Shown: positions 17,685 to 26,219 of the stretch, in pieces | Layout of the letters: each line of letters begins with the position of its first letter | How positions within the stretch are numbered: position 1 is the stretch's first letter | Assembly: GCA_002343775.1 (NCBI GenBank) | Contig: DDSH01000007.1 | Coordinates: 277,603 to 341,602, forward strand | Source: Anaerolineales bacterium UBA2395 | GTDB taxonomy: Bacteria > Chloroflexota > Anaerolineae > Anaerolineales > Villigracilaceae | DNA length: 64,000 bases | Direction: 5' to 3' | The notes under the pieces: model-generated | What the model saw: only the letters and a program-made list of their open reading frames with translations | Told to the model about the DNA's origin: nothing | Database searches by the model: none | Made by a program: the position numbers and the translations under genes

Positions 17685-18280
17685 GAACGCCCTCCAGTAG
17701 TAATTTTGAATTCGCACTGCCGCGCACCCGTAGCGCGACAGGCACGTTCTTCGATGTCATGCTCTTCGCCGACCGCCCAATAAAGACACTCGCGGATCAA
17801 CCCCAGGGTAACGAAGCAGATCGGGGTGTCATCAGATTGGTCGAGAGTGGCGGGAGAGGCTCGGTCAACGAGCAAAAGATCAAGGTCCAGGGTATGAACC
17901 GTGATGTCGCCACGCTTCGCACCGAGGATGCGTGCCAGCAATTCCAGCGCTGGTTTTCTCCTCAGAGATTTCGGCAGCCCGCGGATAAGTGACGCCTGCG
18001 CTTTGATGCTGAACGGCGCGTCTTTTATCATTCGATCCCAAAGGTTCGAGCCGATACGAAGCAAGATACCGCGCGCACCGCGCCCGTAATACATCCGCAA
18101 AGCAGATTGCAGCCGAGCATACGACTGTGCCGCTTGAGCCGCATCCATTGACGCGTATTTTTCAGGGCGCGCCCATTCAACAGGCAAACCGGCTTTTGAA
18201 AGGGCGGCGGAAAATGTATCCTGCCCGATCGTTTCGACGAACAAAGCCATGAGGGCGGGCGATAATGCCGGCTGGGTCAT
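17681..18280 (-). CDS. V4R-domain protein
   Basis: A 199-residue protein with a C-terminal V4R (4-vinyl reductase-like) small-ligand-binding fold: YYGRGARGILLRIG in the middle and EEHDIEERACRATGARQCEF near the end. V4R domains are found in bacteriochlorophyll vinyl reductase and in regulators that bind small aromatic or hydrophobic ligands. No photosynthesis genes are present, so a sensory role is more likely, as inference. It overlaps both neighbours by 4 bp (ATGA), so the operon is translationally coupled. Confidence 0.7.
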   Translation of the reverse strand: MTQPALSPALMALFVETIGQDTFSAALSKAGLPVEWARPEKYASMDAAQAAQSYARLQSALRMYYGRGARGILLRIGSNLWDRMIKDAPFSIKAQASLIRGLPKSLRRKPALELLARILGAKRGDITVHTLDLDLLLVDRASPATLDQSDDTPICFVTLGLIRECLYWAVGEEHDIEERACRATGARQCEFKITTGGRS

Positions 18281-19143
18281 CGAACACCTGCCCCTGTATG
18301 CACAAAGACAGGGAAATGCTCGCCCGTGCGGACAAATCCCGTTTTGGCATACAAAGCCAGTGAGGCAGAATTGTCTGCTTGTGTGTTGACGGAAATACTC
18401 CTCGCAGATTGCCCCTTCATGTGATGGATGAGATGCCCCACCAGGGCGGTTCCCACGCCCCTGCCTTGCGCTTCAGGCTGGACCGCAAGCCTTGCAAGGT
18501 GAGCCCCAAACGGATTGCCCGTGCTGATCTGATACCCAATGATCCCGGATACATCTTCCGCCACAGTGGCGCTGACCGATTGCGAAAACGCGCGCTGCAA
18601 CGAGTCGAGCGTGTTGTGCCAAAAGGAGCCGAATGCCATCAGGTCGATCTTCGCGACGATTGGCAGGTCGGCGATCTGCATGTCGCGGATATTGAATCCG
18701 TTCAACGAATATGGCAGTACAGGCAGTTCGACCGTCCGCTGCAGGAGGATGATGTTCTGTTTGAGTTCGAATCCGCTGGAGAGGAGTAAATCCTGAAACC
18801 ATTGCTTGACGACAATGGCGGCAACCTGCGCTTGCGGGTTGCGGGCAAAGATCTCAGATTGGGCGGTTTCCCAAAGCGCAGACCAGGCTTCGGGTGCAGG
18901 TAGATGCGAGCGATGGGTGAAGAGGCGAATCCATGCCACATCTGGCGGGTCTTCCGGGCATGCAAATGCCGCGGCAGGGGTCCCATCCTCATCCAGCACC
19001 CAATAGTTCTGTGAGCCAAGCCATTCGAGAGCGGAACGCCAATCCAGGTGGCGATGTGTGTTCGATTCGTGGAAGATGAGGCTGGCAATCTGACGGTGGT
19101 CCTGTGCGACCGCGCGACGAACCTGCAGATTCAGATTGATCAT
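18277..19143 (-). CDS. GNAT-family N-acetyltransferase
   Basis: A 288-residue protein whose C-terminal half is a GNAT domain with the acetyl-CoA motif LARLAVQPEAQGRGVGTALV and a following NTQADNSASLALYAKTGF motif. The N-terminal half looks like a degenerate second GNAT fold without a clear Q/R-x-x-G-x-G/A. The substrate is unknown. It overlaps the TPR gene upstream and the V4R gene downstream by ATGA. Confidence 0.85.
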   Translation of the reverse strand: MINLNLQVRRAVAQDHRQIASLIFHESNTHRHLDWRSALEWLGSQNYWVLDEDGTPAAAFACPEDPPDVAWIRLFTHRSHLPAPEAWSALWETAQSEIFARNPQAQVAAIVVKQWFQDLLLSSGFELKQNIILLQRTVELPVLPYSLNGFNIRDMQIADLPIVAKIDLMAFGSFWHNTLDSLQRAFSQSVSATVAEDVSGIIGYQISTGNPFGAHLARLAVQPEAQGRGVGTALVGHLIHHMKGQSARSISVNTQADNSASLALYAKTGFVRTGEHFPVFVHTGAGVR

Positions 19144-19661
19144 TTGATGAAGCGGAGAAAGAATTTTAAGATGCGCTCAAAAAAGCCGGGGGTCTTTTTG
19201 ACGTCCAGCGAGCCCATCATCTTGAATGCGGATTCGGTGATCTTGCCGGTTTTGAGTTTGATGGCGGCAGCCGATTTCATGACCATGGCGCGCAGGTCGC
19301 CCTCATTCACCTGCCCGAACAATTCGGCGGATTGTTCGTATTTTTGGAGGGCTTCGTCGTAGCGATGCAATCCCTCCAGTGCGGCTGCCTGATTCCCCAA
19401 TGCCATTGCCTGGCGTTTGACATCCTTTGCAGCGGCGAATTCTTCATCGGTGCCAAGCGCAGCTTCGAGCGCTTCTGCAGGTTTGCCCGCCTGCAGCAAG
19501 GCAACGCTCATATTGTTCCGCATTTCGGCAGCCAGCAAGCCTGCCCGCCCGAGGGCGTAGCCTTCCGCTGCCTGTTTGAAGTAGTCTGCGGCTTCGGCAA
19601 AGTCTTTGTTTTCAAAGGCGTGCTTGCCTTTGGCGTCGAGTGCGTGAGGTTCGAGTGTCAT
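19140..19661 (-). CDS. Small TPR protein
   Basis: A 173-residue, largely alpha-helical protein with three to four TPR-like repeats (GKHAFENKDFAEAADYFKQA, then ALGNQAAALEGLHRYDEALQ). It has no signal peptide; the C-terminal ILKFFLRFIK is amphipathic. It lies 34 bp after the Xre gene and overlaps the acetyltransferase gene by 4 bp. Confidence 0.75.
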   Translation of the reverse strand: MTLEPHALDAKGKHAFENKDFAEAADYFKQAAEGYALGRAGLLAAEMRNNMSVALLQAGKPAEALEAALGTDEEFAAAKDVKRQAMALGNQAAALEGLHRYDEALQKYEQSAELFGQVNEGDLRAMVMKSAAAIKLKTGKITESAFKMMGSLDVKKTPGFFERILKFFLRFIK

Positions 19662-19695
19662 AACCGGGCTCTACTTGTAAAGTGGGGCGAACGTG

Positions 19696-20370
19696 TTACA
19701 GGGTGATATCGAGCAAGCCTTCAGCGACAGAACGCAATTTTTCGCGGGACATGCTGCTCAGTTTCATTGCCAGTTCGAGGTAGGGACGATTGACAGGCTG
19801 GCAGACGAAATCCTGGATCTCTTCGGGGAGTTCGAGGAATTTTTGCATGGCACGCTGGCTGTTCATCCACTCGCCCACCGGACCGCTCTGGTCGAAAAAG
19901 GTTTCGATGCGTGTCCCCAACACCACCAGAATCCCCTCCAACTCTGGCACAGAAACAGGGCGTTCTCCCAACTCGTAGGACTTAAGCCGCGACTGCGAAA
20001 TCCCGGTCTGAGCCGCTACCTGCCGAATGGACATGTTCGCAACAGTGCGCTCCTGTCGCAGCAACGCGCCGATCATCCGCTGGCGAAGCGCGATGAGCCG
20101 CGAGATGTCATCCGCCTCCATGGGCGAGGGCGCATCCGACATGGTTTCGTTTCCCCAGAATTGTGAAATGGGAAGTTTCAGGAAGTACACCAGCGCTTCG
20201 AGTTCGGGCAGGGATGGAGAACGGCGTCCCTCCTCATAGGCGCGGAAGATCCCGGGCTTGACACCAATGGCATCGGCGCACTCTTTGATGCTGCGACGCT
20301 CCGCGACGCGGGCATCCCGTATCAGCAAGCCTAGTTTCTTTTCACGGATGGTGATTTGGGCGTTGGTCAT
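19696..20370 (-). CDS. Xre-family regulator with two HTH domains
   Basis: A 224-residue protein with two Xre-type helix-turn-helix domains in tandem: about residues 15-65 (SIKECADAIGVKPGIFRAYE) and about 108-155 (SIRQVAAQTGISQSRLKSYE). A helical C-terminal tail may dimerise. Such double-HTH proteins are presumably DNA-binding regulators; the target is unknown. It is the first gene of the operon and has its own TATAAT upstream, so it may control that operon including itself. Confidence 0.85.
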   Translation of the reverse strand: MTNAQITIREKKLGLLIRDARVAERRSIKECADAIGVKPGIFRAYEEGRRSPSLPELEALVYFLKLPISQFWGNETMSDAPSPMEADDISRLIALRQRMIGALLRQERTVANMSIRQVAAQTGISQSRLKSYELGERPVSVPELEGILVVLGTRIETFFDQSGPVGEWMNSQRAMQKFLELPEEIQDFVCQPVNRPYLELAMKLSSMSREKLRSVAEGLLDITL

Positions 20371-20397
20371 GGTTCCTCGTTATGGTTGAATGCCTTG

Positions 20398-20403
20398 ATT
20401 ATA
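20398..20403 (-). promoter_or_regulatory. -10 box of the Xre operon
   Basis: A perfect TATAAT on the minus strand, 11 bp after the cpaF stop, with a start expected near 20391. GAGG lies just before the Xre ATG at 20370. No good -35 is seen. Confidence 0.5.
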
Positions 20404-20413
20404 GCAGAGTGTT

Positions 20414-21736
20414 TCAACGGCGCGCAGATGGATCGGCAGGAGGTTTGTTCGCCATGAATATCTCAGAGCCGAGTTTATAACCAGACGCTTCGAGCCGGGG
20501 AGTAAAGAGGGGACGAATACCGGTAGGTCGCAGGTCGCCGAGAACTTTTCCATCCTGGGTGACACCGGTCTGATTGAATTTGAAGATATCCGTCAACACG
20601 ACCACATCACCTTCCATGCCTGCCACTTCGGTAATGGATGTCACTTTGCGCTGCCCATCCTTGAGGCGGGTCTGTTGCACGATCAGGTCGATGGCGGAGG
20701 AGATCTGGGTACGCACGACCTTAAGCGGCAGGTCCATACCTGCCATAAGGACGAGCGTTTCCAGACGCGAGATCGCATCTCTCGGGCTGTTGGAGTGTAC
20801 GGTGGTCAGAGAACCATCGTGTCCGGTATTCATTGCCTGGAGCATATCCAGGGCTTCGCCGCCGCGTACCTCACCGACGACGATACGGTCCGGGCGCATA
20901 CGCAATGAATTTTTGACGAGATCACGAATGGTCACTGCATGCTGCCCATCTGCGTTGGCAGATTTGGTTTCCATGCGCATGACATGGTCTTGTTGAAGTT
21001 GCAATTCAGCAGCATCTTCGATGGTAACGATCCGCTCATTTTCCGGAATAAAGCTGGAGAGGACGTTCAGAAGCGTGGTCTTTCCGGAGCCTGTCCCGCC
21101 GGAGATCACGATATTGAAGCGTGACCGGACGCAGGCAAGCAGAAAGTCTGCCATTTGCTGCGAGAGCGAGCCAAACTCGATCAGGTTTTGTACGGATAGT
21201 TTATCTTTCCGAAATTTGCGGATGGTGATGGAAGGACCGTCTATTGCAACCGGGCGAACCACGGCATTGACGCGCGAGCCGTCGGGCAGACGGGCATCCA
21301 CGGTGGGAGAGTCATAATCCACACGTCGCCCCAGGGGCAGGATGATGCGGTCAATAATGCGCAGGACATGATCGTCATCATCAAAGACAATGCTGGATTT
21401 GGAGAGCTGTCCTTTTTTTTCGACAAACACTTTTTTAGGACCGTTCACCATGATCTCGGAAACATCAGGGTCATCCAATAATGGCTGGATCGGTCCATAT
21501 CCCAGCAGGTCGTTGAGGACCTGCTTGAAGATCTCCTTTTTGATATCCTCCGGGAGTTTGAGTTGGGTCTGTTCGAATACACGGCTGATGTTTTGCTGCA
21601 CAAAGGATTGGCGCTGCGGAGCCGGAACTCCCTCCATTTCCAGTGCGCGCATCAGATTATCTGTCAGAAACTTCTTCAACCGGACAAGGTCTTGTCCCGT
21701 CAACCGCTGCGGAGTACCCGAAAGCGTGTCGTTCAT
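20414..21736 (-). CDS. cpaF: Tad/CpaF-type secretion ATPase
   Basis: A 440-residue type II/IV secretion ATPase of the TadA/CpaF branch. Walker A is SGGTGSGKTT; the Asp box, Walker B (RIVVGEVRGGEALDMLQAMN) and His box (DGSLTTVHSNS) follow in order. It would power assembly or retraction of Tad (Flp) pili. It overlaps the small upstream gene by 4 bp and follows cpaE, the usual Tad partner. The platform genes tadB/tadC and pilin are not in the window. Confidence 0.93.
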   Translation of the reverse strand: MNDTLSGTPQRLTGQDLVRLKKFLTDNLMRALEMEGVPAPQRQSFVQQNISRVFEQTQLKLPEDIKKEIFKQVLNDLLGYGPIQPLLDDPDVSEIMVNGPKKVFVEKKGQLSKSSIVFDDDDHVLRIIDRIILPLGRRVDYDSPTVDARLPDGSRVNAVVRPVAIDGPSITIRKFRKDKLSVQNLIEFGSLSQQMADFLLACVRSRFNIVISGGTGSGKTTLLNVLSSFIPENERIVTIEDAAELQLQQDHVMRMETKSANADGQHAVTIRDLVKNSLRMRPDRIVVGEVRGGEALDMLQAMNTGHDGSLTTVHSNSPRDAISRLETLVLMAGMDLPLKVVRTQISSAIDLIVQQTRLKDGQRKVTSITEVAGMEGDVVVLTDIFKFNQTGVTQDGKVLGDLRPTGIRPLFTPRLEASGYKLGSEIFMANKPPADPSARR

Positions 21737-22032
21737 GCACCCACGTCCTTTTTGCCCTCTTCGTCCACCGGCATGATCCAGACGATCTGACGCTTTTGTA
21801 CCGCAAGAAATGAACCACGAAAGGTTACTTTTCCTTCACCGTCAAACACGGTGGCGTTCGTAACCGCGGTGTAGTCGTCGCCGCTTTCAAGTTCATCTTT
21901 AAGCCGGTCTCCCTGACGCACATGCACCAATCCGCGGATCAGGTGGGTGGTGGTTTGAATGACGGTTGGCACGGCTACTTTTGGAACAATATTGGTGTAA
22001 TATTTTCCCTTTTCATCATATTCTATGCTCAT
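21733..22032 (-). CDS. Small conserved protein between cpaE and cpaF
   Basis: A 99-residue protein with no signal peptide or membrane helix. It is beta-rich, with a core of VPTVIQTTTHLIRGLVHVRQ and an acidic C-terminus, and resembles small uncharacterised Chloroflexota proteins that occur next to signalling and pilus genes. Its stop overlaps the cpaF start (ATGA), suggesting equal synthesis with the ATPase. The function is unknown. Confidence 0.7.
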   Translation of the reverse strand: MSIEYDEKGKYYTNIVPKVAVPTVIQTTTHLIRGLVHVRQGDRLKDELESGDDYTAVTNATVFDGEGKVTFRGSFLAVQKRQIVWIMPVDEEGKKDVGA

Positions 22033-22058
22033 TGGGTTCTCCGATCTAACCGGTTTAT

Positions 22059-23210
22059 CTACTCGCCGCGCAACCTGCGAGCCTGCGCCGACATCTCTCT
22101 GGCTGTCTCCGTAAAAATGAGCGACGCTGTATCATTGGGGAATTTTAACGTAAAAGGCTGATGATGGCTGTTTGCAAAAGCGAAATTTGTACCGAGGTAG
22201 GGCATGGCAGCGTTGATCCTGATTCCCAGAATTTTTTCTGCATCCGCCTTGCTTAACCCTTCCAAGCCCACGGCACGATTCAAGATGGTAAAGATCGAAT
22301 TGGGGTTGACTCCCTTGCTTATCAAGTAATCCAACAGGGTTTTCGTCAATGAGATCGTGCTGATGTCGGTGCTGATCAACAGCGCCGCGAGATCGGCATG
22401 TTGAATGAGAGGCAGAGTGATCTTCGAAAGCGACCGGCCGATGTCGATCAGCACATAGTCATGGGAGGCTTTCAGAGCAGTCACAATATCCCAAATGCGC
22501 CCGACATTGAGATGATTGCTTAGTTCCGGGTCTGGTGAGCCTGCCAGCAGGTTGAATCGCCAGATGCCCATATTGGGCAGGCTGCTGTGAAAGAATTGCG
22601 GAGTGGTTGCATCGGCTGGCATATCGGCAACAGAAACAATATTCAAGGCTCCGTCGTATCCGACGATCGGGGCGATGGAGCCGATGGGCAGGACAAGGTC
22701 AAGCACGACCAGACGCGCTTCGGGCTGATTTTGGGCAATATTCATGGCGATGTTCGCGCACATCGAGGACGTACCGGTCCCGCCCTTGGCGCTTGTGAAT
22801 ATGATGGAAAGCCCGCCCTGTTTCATAGCCTCTTCGGTCAGCCCCAACAAGCGTACAAGCATATCCATAAGCATGGAGACTGCCTGTCCGGATTTCGTGA
22901 TGTACTCGTTAAAACCGGCGTCGAGGCAGGAGTGGGCACGCGCAAGCGAAGGGTCGCTGCTTAAGGCAATGAGAGGGATGTGTGTGGTACGTGGGTCGTT
23001 TCGAAGTTTTGCGGCAAAATCCTCCCCCTTCAGGTCTGCCATGACCGGGTCAAAAATGACCAGGTCGGGTCGGTCGCGCCAGGAGCCAATTAGACCCTCT
23101 TTGCCCGACCCGGCTTGGAGTACATCATAATTTGCATCGTACAACTTGCGGGCGATAAAATTGCGACTGGCTACATCTGTATCAACGATAAGGATCTTTT
23201 TTTGTGGCAT
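22059..23210 (-). CDS. cpaE: CpaE-like protein: receiver plus MinD/ParA-type ATPase
   Basis: A 383-residue protein. Residues 1-120 form a receiver domain retaining Asp10, Asp12 and the acceptor-position Asp54. About residues 130-380 are a MinD/ParA-like ATPase with deviant Walker A SAKGGTGTSS. CpaE proteins place Tad pilus machinery at a cell location. The following cpaF and the preceding OmpR regulator and kinases suggest that pilus placement or production is regulated. The conserved receiver aspartates mean it might really be phosphorylated, unlike many CpaE pseudo-receivers. Confidence 0.88.
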   Translation of the reverse strand: MPQKKILIVDTDVASRNFIARKLYDANYDVLQAGSGKEGLIGSWRDRPDLVIFDPVMADLKGEDFAAKLRNDPRTTHIPLIALSSDPSLARAHSCLDAGFNEYITKSGQAVSMLMDMLVRLLGLTEEAMKQGGLSIIFTSAKGGTGTSSMCANIAMNIAQNQPEARLVVLDLVLPIGSIAPIVGYDGALNIVSVADMPADATTPQFFHSSLPNMGIWRFNLLAGSPDPELSNHLNVGRIWDIVTALKASHDYVLIDIGRSLSKITLPLIQHADLAALLISTDISTISLTKTLLDYLISKGVNPNSIFTILNRAVGLEGLSKADAEKILGIRINAAMPYLGTNFAFANSHHQPFTLKFPNDTASLIFTETAREMSAQARRLRGE

Positions 23211-23249
23211 GGCTTGTTTTTCCTGACATGCCTCCCGATCCCTTTGAGG

Positions 23250-23945
23250 TCAGGACTCGAGAGGGGGCATCAAATACCCCAATCCAGACCTCGTGACAAT
23301 GTGGCGTGGATTGTGGGCATCTTTTTCCAGTTTTTGACGCAGACGTGCAATGCTAACCCACAGGATCTCCTTGTCATTTTTGTACTCCATACCCCAAACG
23401 CTCGAAAGCAATTCCTCAGATGTGAGGATCTTGCCAATGTTGTGAGCAAATTGAAGCAGGAGACGATATTCGGTGGCGGAAAGAGAAATGGGTTCCTCAC
23501 CCCGCCAGACTTCGGCTCTGGCGAAGTCGATCTTGAGATCGTCGTGCGTGAAGAAGCGCACCTGTCCGGTCTCTGTGGGTGGCTGGGCACGGCGCAGCAC
23601 GGCGCGTACGCGCGCCAGCAATTCCGTAGCCGAAAATGGTTTAACCAGATAATCATCTGCGCCAAGGTCGAGACCGCGAACTCGATCCTGTTCCTCGCCG
23701 CGCGCAGTCAAGATCACGATCGGCACGTTCGAGAATTCGCGCAATCGCTGGCAAACCCCAAAACCATCCAAACGGGGCATCATCACATCCAGCAGAACGA
23801 GATCAATGGGCTGCACTGAAAATACATCCAATGCCTGAACCCCATCCTGCGCAGTGGTCACTTCATATCCCTCGGTTCTCAAGTTCGCCTCCAACAGGCG
23901 CAGATAGCGAGGTTCATCGTCCACGATCAGGATACGCTTTGCCAT
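23250..23945 (-). CDS. OmpR/PhoB-family response regulator
   Basis: A 231-residue regulator: receiver with Asp9-Asp10, phosphoacceptor Asp53 (LLDVMMPRLDG) and Lys in VKPFSA, then a winged-helix DNA-binding domain (SLSATEYRLLLQFAHNIGKI to the end). It is directly downstream of two sensor kinases and upstream of cpaE, so those kinases are the likely phosphodonors and the Tad genes possible targets. Confidence 0.93.
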   Translation of the reverse strand: MAKRILIVDDEPRYLRLLEANLRTEGYEVTTAQDGVQALDVFSVQPIDLVLLDVMMPRLDGFGVCQRLREFSNVPIVILTARGEEQDRVRGLDLGADDYLVKPFSATELLARVRAVLRRAQPPTETGQVRFFTHDDLKIDFARAEVWRGEEPISLSATEYRLLLQFAHNIGKILTSEELLSSVWGMEYKNDKEILWVSIARLRQKLEKDAHNPRHIVTRSGLGYLMPPLES

Positions 23946-23979
23946 ACTATATCTCCTCTGAAAAAAGCGGTGAAAACGG

Positions 23980-25167
23980 TCAAAGCGCTGGATCTACCGG
24001 CAGCTCAATGAAAAACGTGGTGCCTTCGTCCAACACTGACTCTACCCAAATCTTACCATGATGTGCCATAACAATTTGCTTGCAAATATAAAGCCCCAAC
24101 CCCGTTCCTGTGACCGTCCTTTCGCCAGGAACACGATAAAACCGTTCGAACAGGAACGGCAAAAAATCCTCCGGGATACCATCACCTTCGTCGCCGAACG
24201 TGATGCGGACCTTTTTGCCAACCTCTTTGGATGTGATGGTGATCTTCGAACCGGGTGCATATTTGATGGCGTTACTGAACAAGTTCTCAAACACCTGGGA
24301 GAGCCGCACGCTATCCCCAAGGACGGGCGGCATGGGCTCAAGCATGAATTTGATATCCAAGTTGGGATGATGCGTATTGACTCTCGTTGCCACATCGCGA
24401 ATCAACGCATCAATGCGCAGCGGGGAGAATTTAAACTGCAGGGTTTTGCTCTGCAATCGTGCAGACTCGAGCATATCTTCGATCAAGCGGGTCAGACGGT
24501 CTGCTTCCTCATCAATGATGGTGAGAAATTCGTTCTGCGTTTCAGTATCCCAGGTCGTATCCTGACGCAGCAAGCTGGTGCTGTACCCTTTGATGAACCC
24601 GAGCGGCGTCCGCAATTCGTGAGAGATGGTCGAGACGAAATCATCCTGCAAGCGCATCTGACGCTGCACTGAATCCAACTCCGTCCGCGCTTCCTGCAGT
24701 TCCTTGCGTTCGATCAATGCCGCCGACCAAAACGCCTGCAAGGAGGCAATGTGGATATCCAATTCGCTGTACTCCGGTCCGCCAAAACGAACGAACAACA
24801 ACGCCCCACGAACTTTTGAGCCGATCTTCAACGGCATACCTATCAGATAAGGCTGCATCATACGATTCGTGTCGCGCGATTTTTGTTTCGGCTCGCGCAA
24901 GGCTGTTCGCCCGCTGCGGATGATATCTGCCGCTACGATCTCGCCCCAGGCGGCATCTGCTTCGGCGTGTTTGCCGCGTCCCATGGCGCGGGCAAAGACC
25001 ACATCCAACCCCTTTTCTTTCAGGTCTTCCAAATAGATGGCGACATTATCGAACATGAAAGAACTGCGCATGGACATGAATAATGCATCCAGAGCAGATT
25101 TAAGATCCTGCTTTTTTTGCACATCCTGAAAGACGTGGTGCAGTCGGGAAAGGGTATCCAGATCCAT
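23980..25167 (-). CDS. Soluble GAF-domain sensor histidine kinase
   Basis: A 395-residue kinase without membrane helices. A GAF domain covers about residues 15-155, then a coiled coil, a HisKA domain with phosphoacceptor in TISHELRTPLGFIKGYS, and a HATPase with N box NLFSNAIKYAP, GDEGDGIP and GTGLGLYICKQIV. It starts 2 bp after the preceding kinase gene. Its stimulus is unknown; GAF domains bind small molecules. Confidence 0.93.
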   Translation of the reverse strand: MDLDTLSRLHHVFQDVQKKQDLKSALDALFMSMRSSFMFDNVAIYLEDLKEKGLDVVFARAMGRGKHAEADAAWGEIVAADIIRSGRTALREPKQKSRDTNRMMQPYLIGMPLKIGSKVRGALLFVRFGGPEYSELDIHIASLQAFWSAALIERKELQEARTELDSVQRQMRLQDDFVSTISHELRTPLGFIKGYSTSLLRQDTTWDTETQNEFLTIIDEEADRLTRLIEDMLESARLQSKTLQFKFSPLRIDALIRDVATRVNTHHPNLDIKFMLEPMPPVLGDSVRLSQVFENLFSNAIKYAPGSKITITSKEVGKKVRITFGDEGDGIPEDFLPFLFERFYRVPGERTVTGTGLGLYICKQIVMAHHGKIWVESVLDEGTTFFIELPVDPAL

Positions 25168-25169
25168 GC

Positions 25170-26192
25170 TTAATCGCGAATGGCGAGCAGGGGGAATTTG
25201 AACGACGAACCCTTGCCTTCCACAGACTTCACATCCAGCAACGAACCGTGGGCTTCGATGATCTGCCGCACGAGCGACAGCCCCAGACCCGTTCCGCCGT
25301 AGCGCCGGGTGGACGAACCATCCAATTGATGGAACGGTTCGAAGATCTCCTTCATGCGGGAAACCGGGATGCCAATGCCGGTATCCACCACAGACAACTG
25401 CACCAAATTACTGCCTTCCTCAACGAGCGAGATGGTAACGCTTCCACCTGACGGGGTGAATTTGATCGCATTATCCAATAGTTGATTCACCACCCAGCCG
25501 AGTTTTTCTGCATCTGCCTGCACCGGCGGCAGGATATTCGGGATGGAGGTCTGGAGCTTTACCCCTCGTTCATCTGCTTTATTCAACGCAGACTTGGACG
25601 CCAGCGAGATCAAACGACGGATGTCCACTTCCTCCAGTTTCATGCTCAATTCGCCACGGGAAGCCAGCGAGAACATGATCAGGTCTTCGATCATGCCTTC
25701 CAGTTTGCTCGCCGCGCGCTGACTGACCGAAAGCGCATGACGCTGTTCGTCCGTCACCTTGCCCAGCGATTCGGAAACCAAAAGTTCGAGATACCCTTTG
25801 ACGTGCGTGAGCGGTGTACGTAGTTCATGTGAGATATTCGAGACGAAGTTCGCTTTCATCTGGCTTAGTTCCGAAAGACGGTTGAGCGCTTCATTCAAGT
25901 CCGCGGTGCGCTCACGGACACGTTGTTCGAGATTTCGGTTTGCCGCCTGAAGCGCGCTTCGCAGCTGGAGGATCTGCTCGGTGATCGCCTGGTCGAGTGA
26001 AGCGCGGTCGAGCAGGTTCAACTCCATCAGCGCCTGCCCCAACATGGACGGATTACCCTTTGCCACCTGCTCCTGTTGGTAATCTAATGCCCGCATCAGG
26101 TCGCTTTCGCTGATCAGCCCTTTTTGGACAAGATATTCTCCCAGGCGCGGAATCAACATTTCAGGTGTCAGTTTTGGAGTAGTTGGTAACAT
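25170..26192 (-). CDS. Sensor histidine kinase with MshEN-like N-terminal domain
   Basis: A soluble kinase of about 340 residues. The N-terminal 70 residues resemble the N-terminal domain of PilB/MshE secretion ATPases: PRLGEYLVQKGLISESDLMR followed by ALDYQQEQ fits the RLG-x5-G-x5-L-x-x-x-L-x-x-Q pattern that binds cyclic di-GMP in MshE, and a weaker second copy (LGQALMELNLLDRASLDQAI) follows. A coiled coil, HisKA (NISHELRTPLTHVKGYLELL) and HATPase (GTGLGLSLVRQII) come next. GGAG nine bases before the ATG at 26192 favours this start over the ATG at 26207. Linkage to Tad genes makes c-di-GMP control of piliation plausible, as inference. Confidence 0.9.
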   Translation of the reverse strand: MLPTTPKLTPEMLIPRLGEYLVQKGLISESDLMRALDYQQEQVAKGNPSMLGQALMELNLLDRASLDQAITEQILQLRSALQAANRNLEQRVRERTADLNEALNRLSELSQMKANFVSNISHELRTPLTHVKGYLELLVSESLGKVTDEQRHALSVSQRAASKLEGMIEDLIMFSLASRGELSMKLEEVDIRRLISLASKSALNKADERGVKLQTSIPNILPPVQADAEKLGWVVNQLLDNAIKFTPSGGSVTISLVEEGSNLVQLSVVDTGIGIPVSRMKEIFEPFHQLDGSSTRRYGGTGLGLSLVRQIIEAHGSLLDVKSVEGKGSSFKFPLLAIRD

Positions 26193-26219
26193 ATATTTAT
26201 GCTCCATTCGCTCGGGCTG

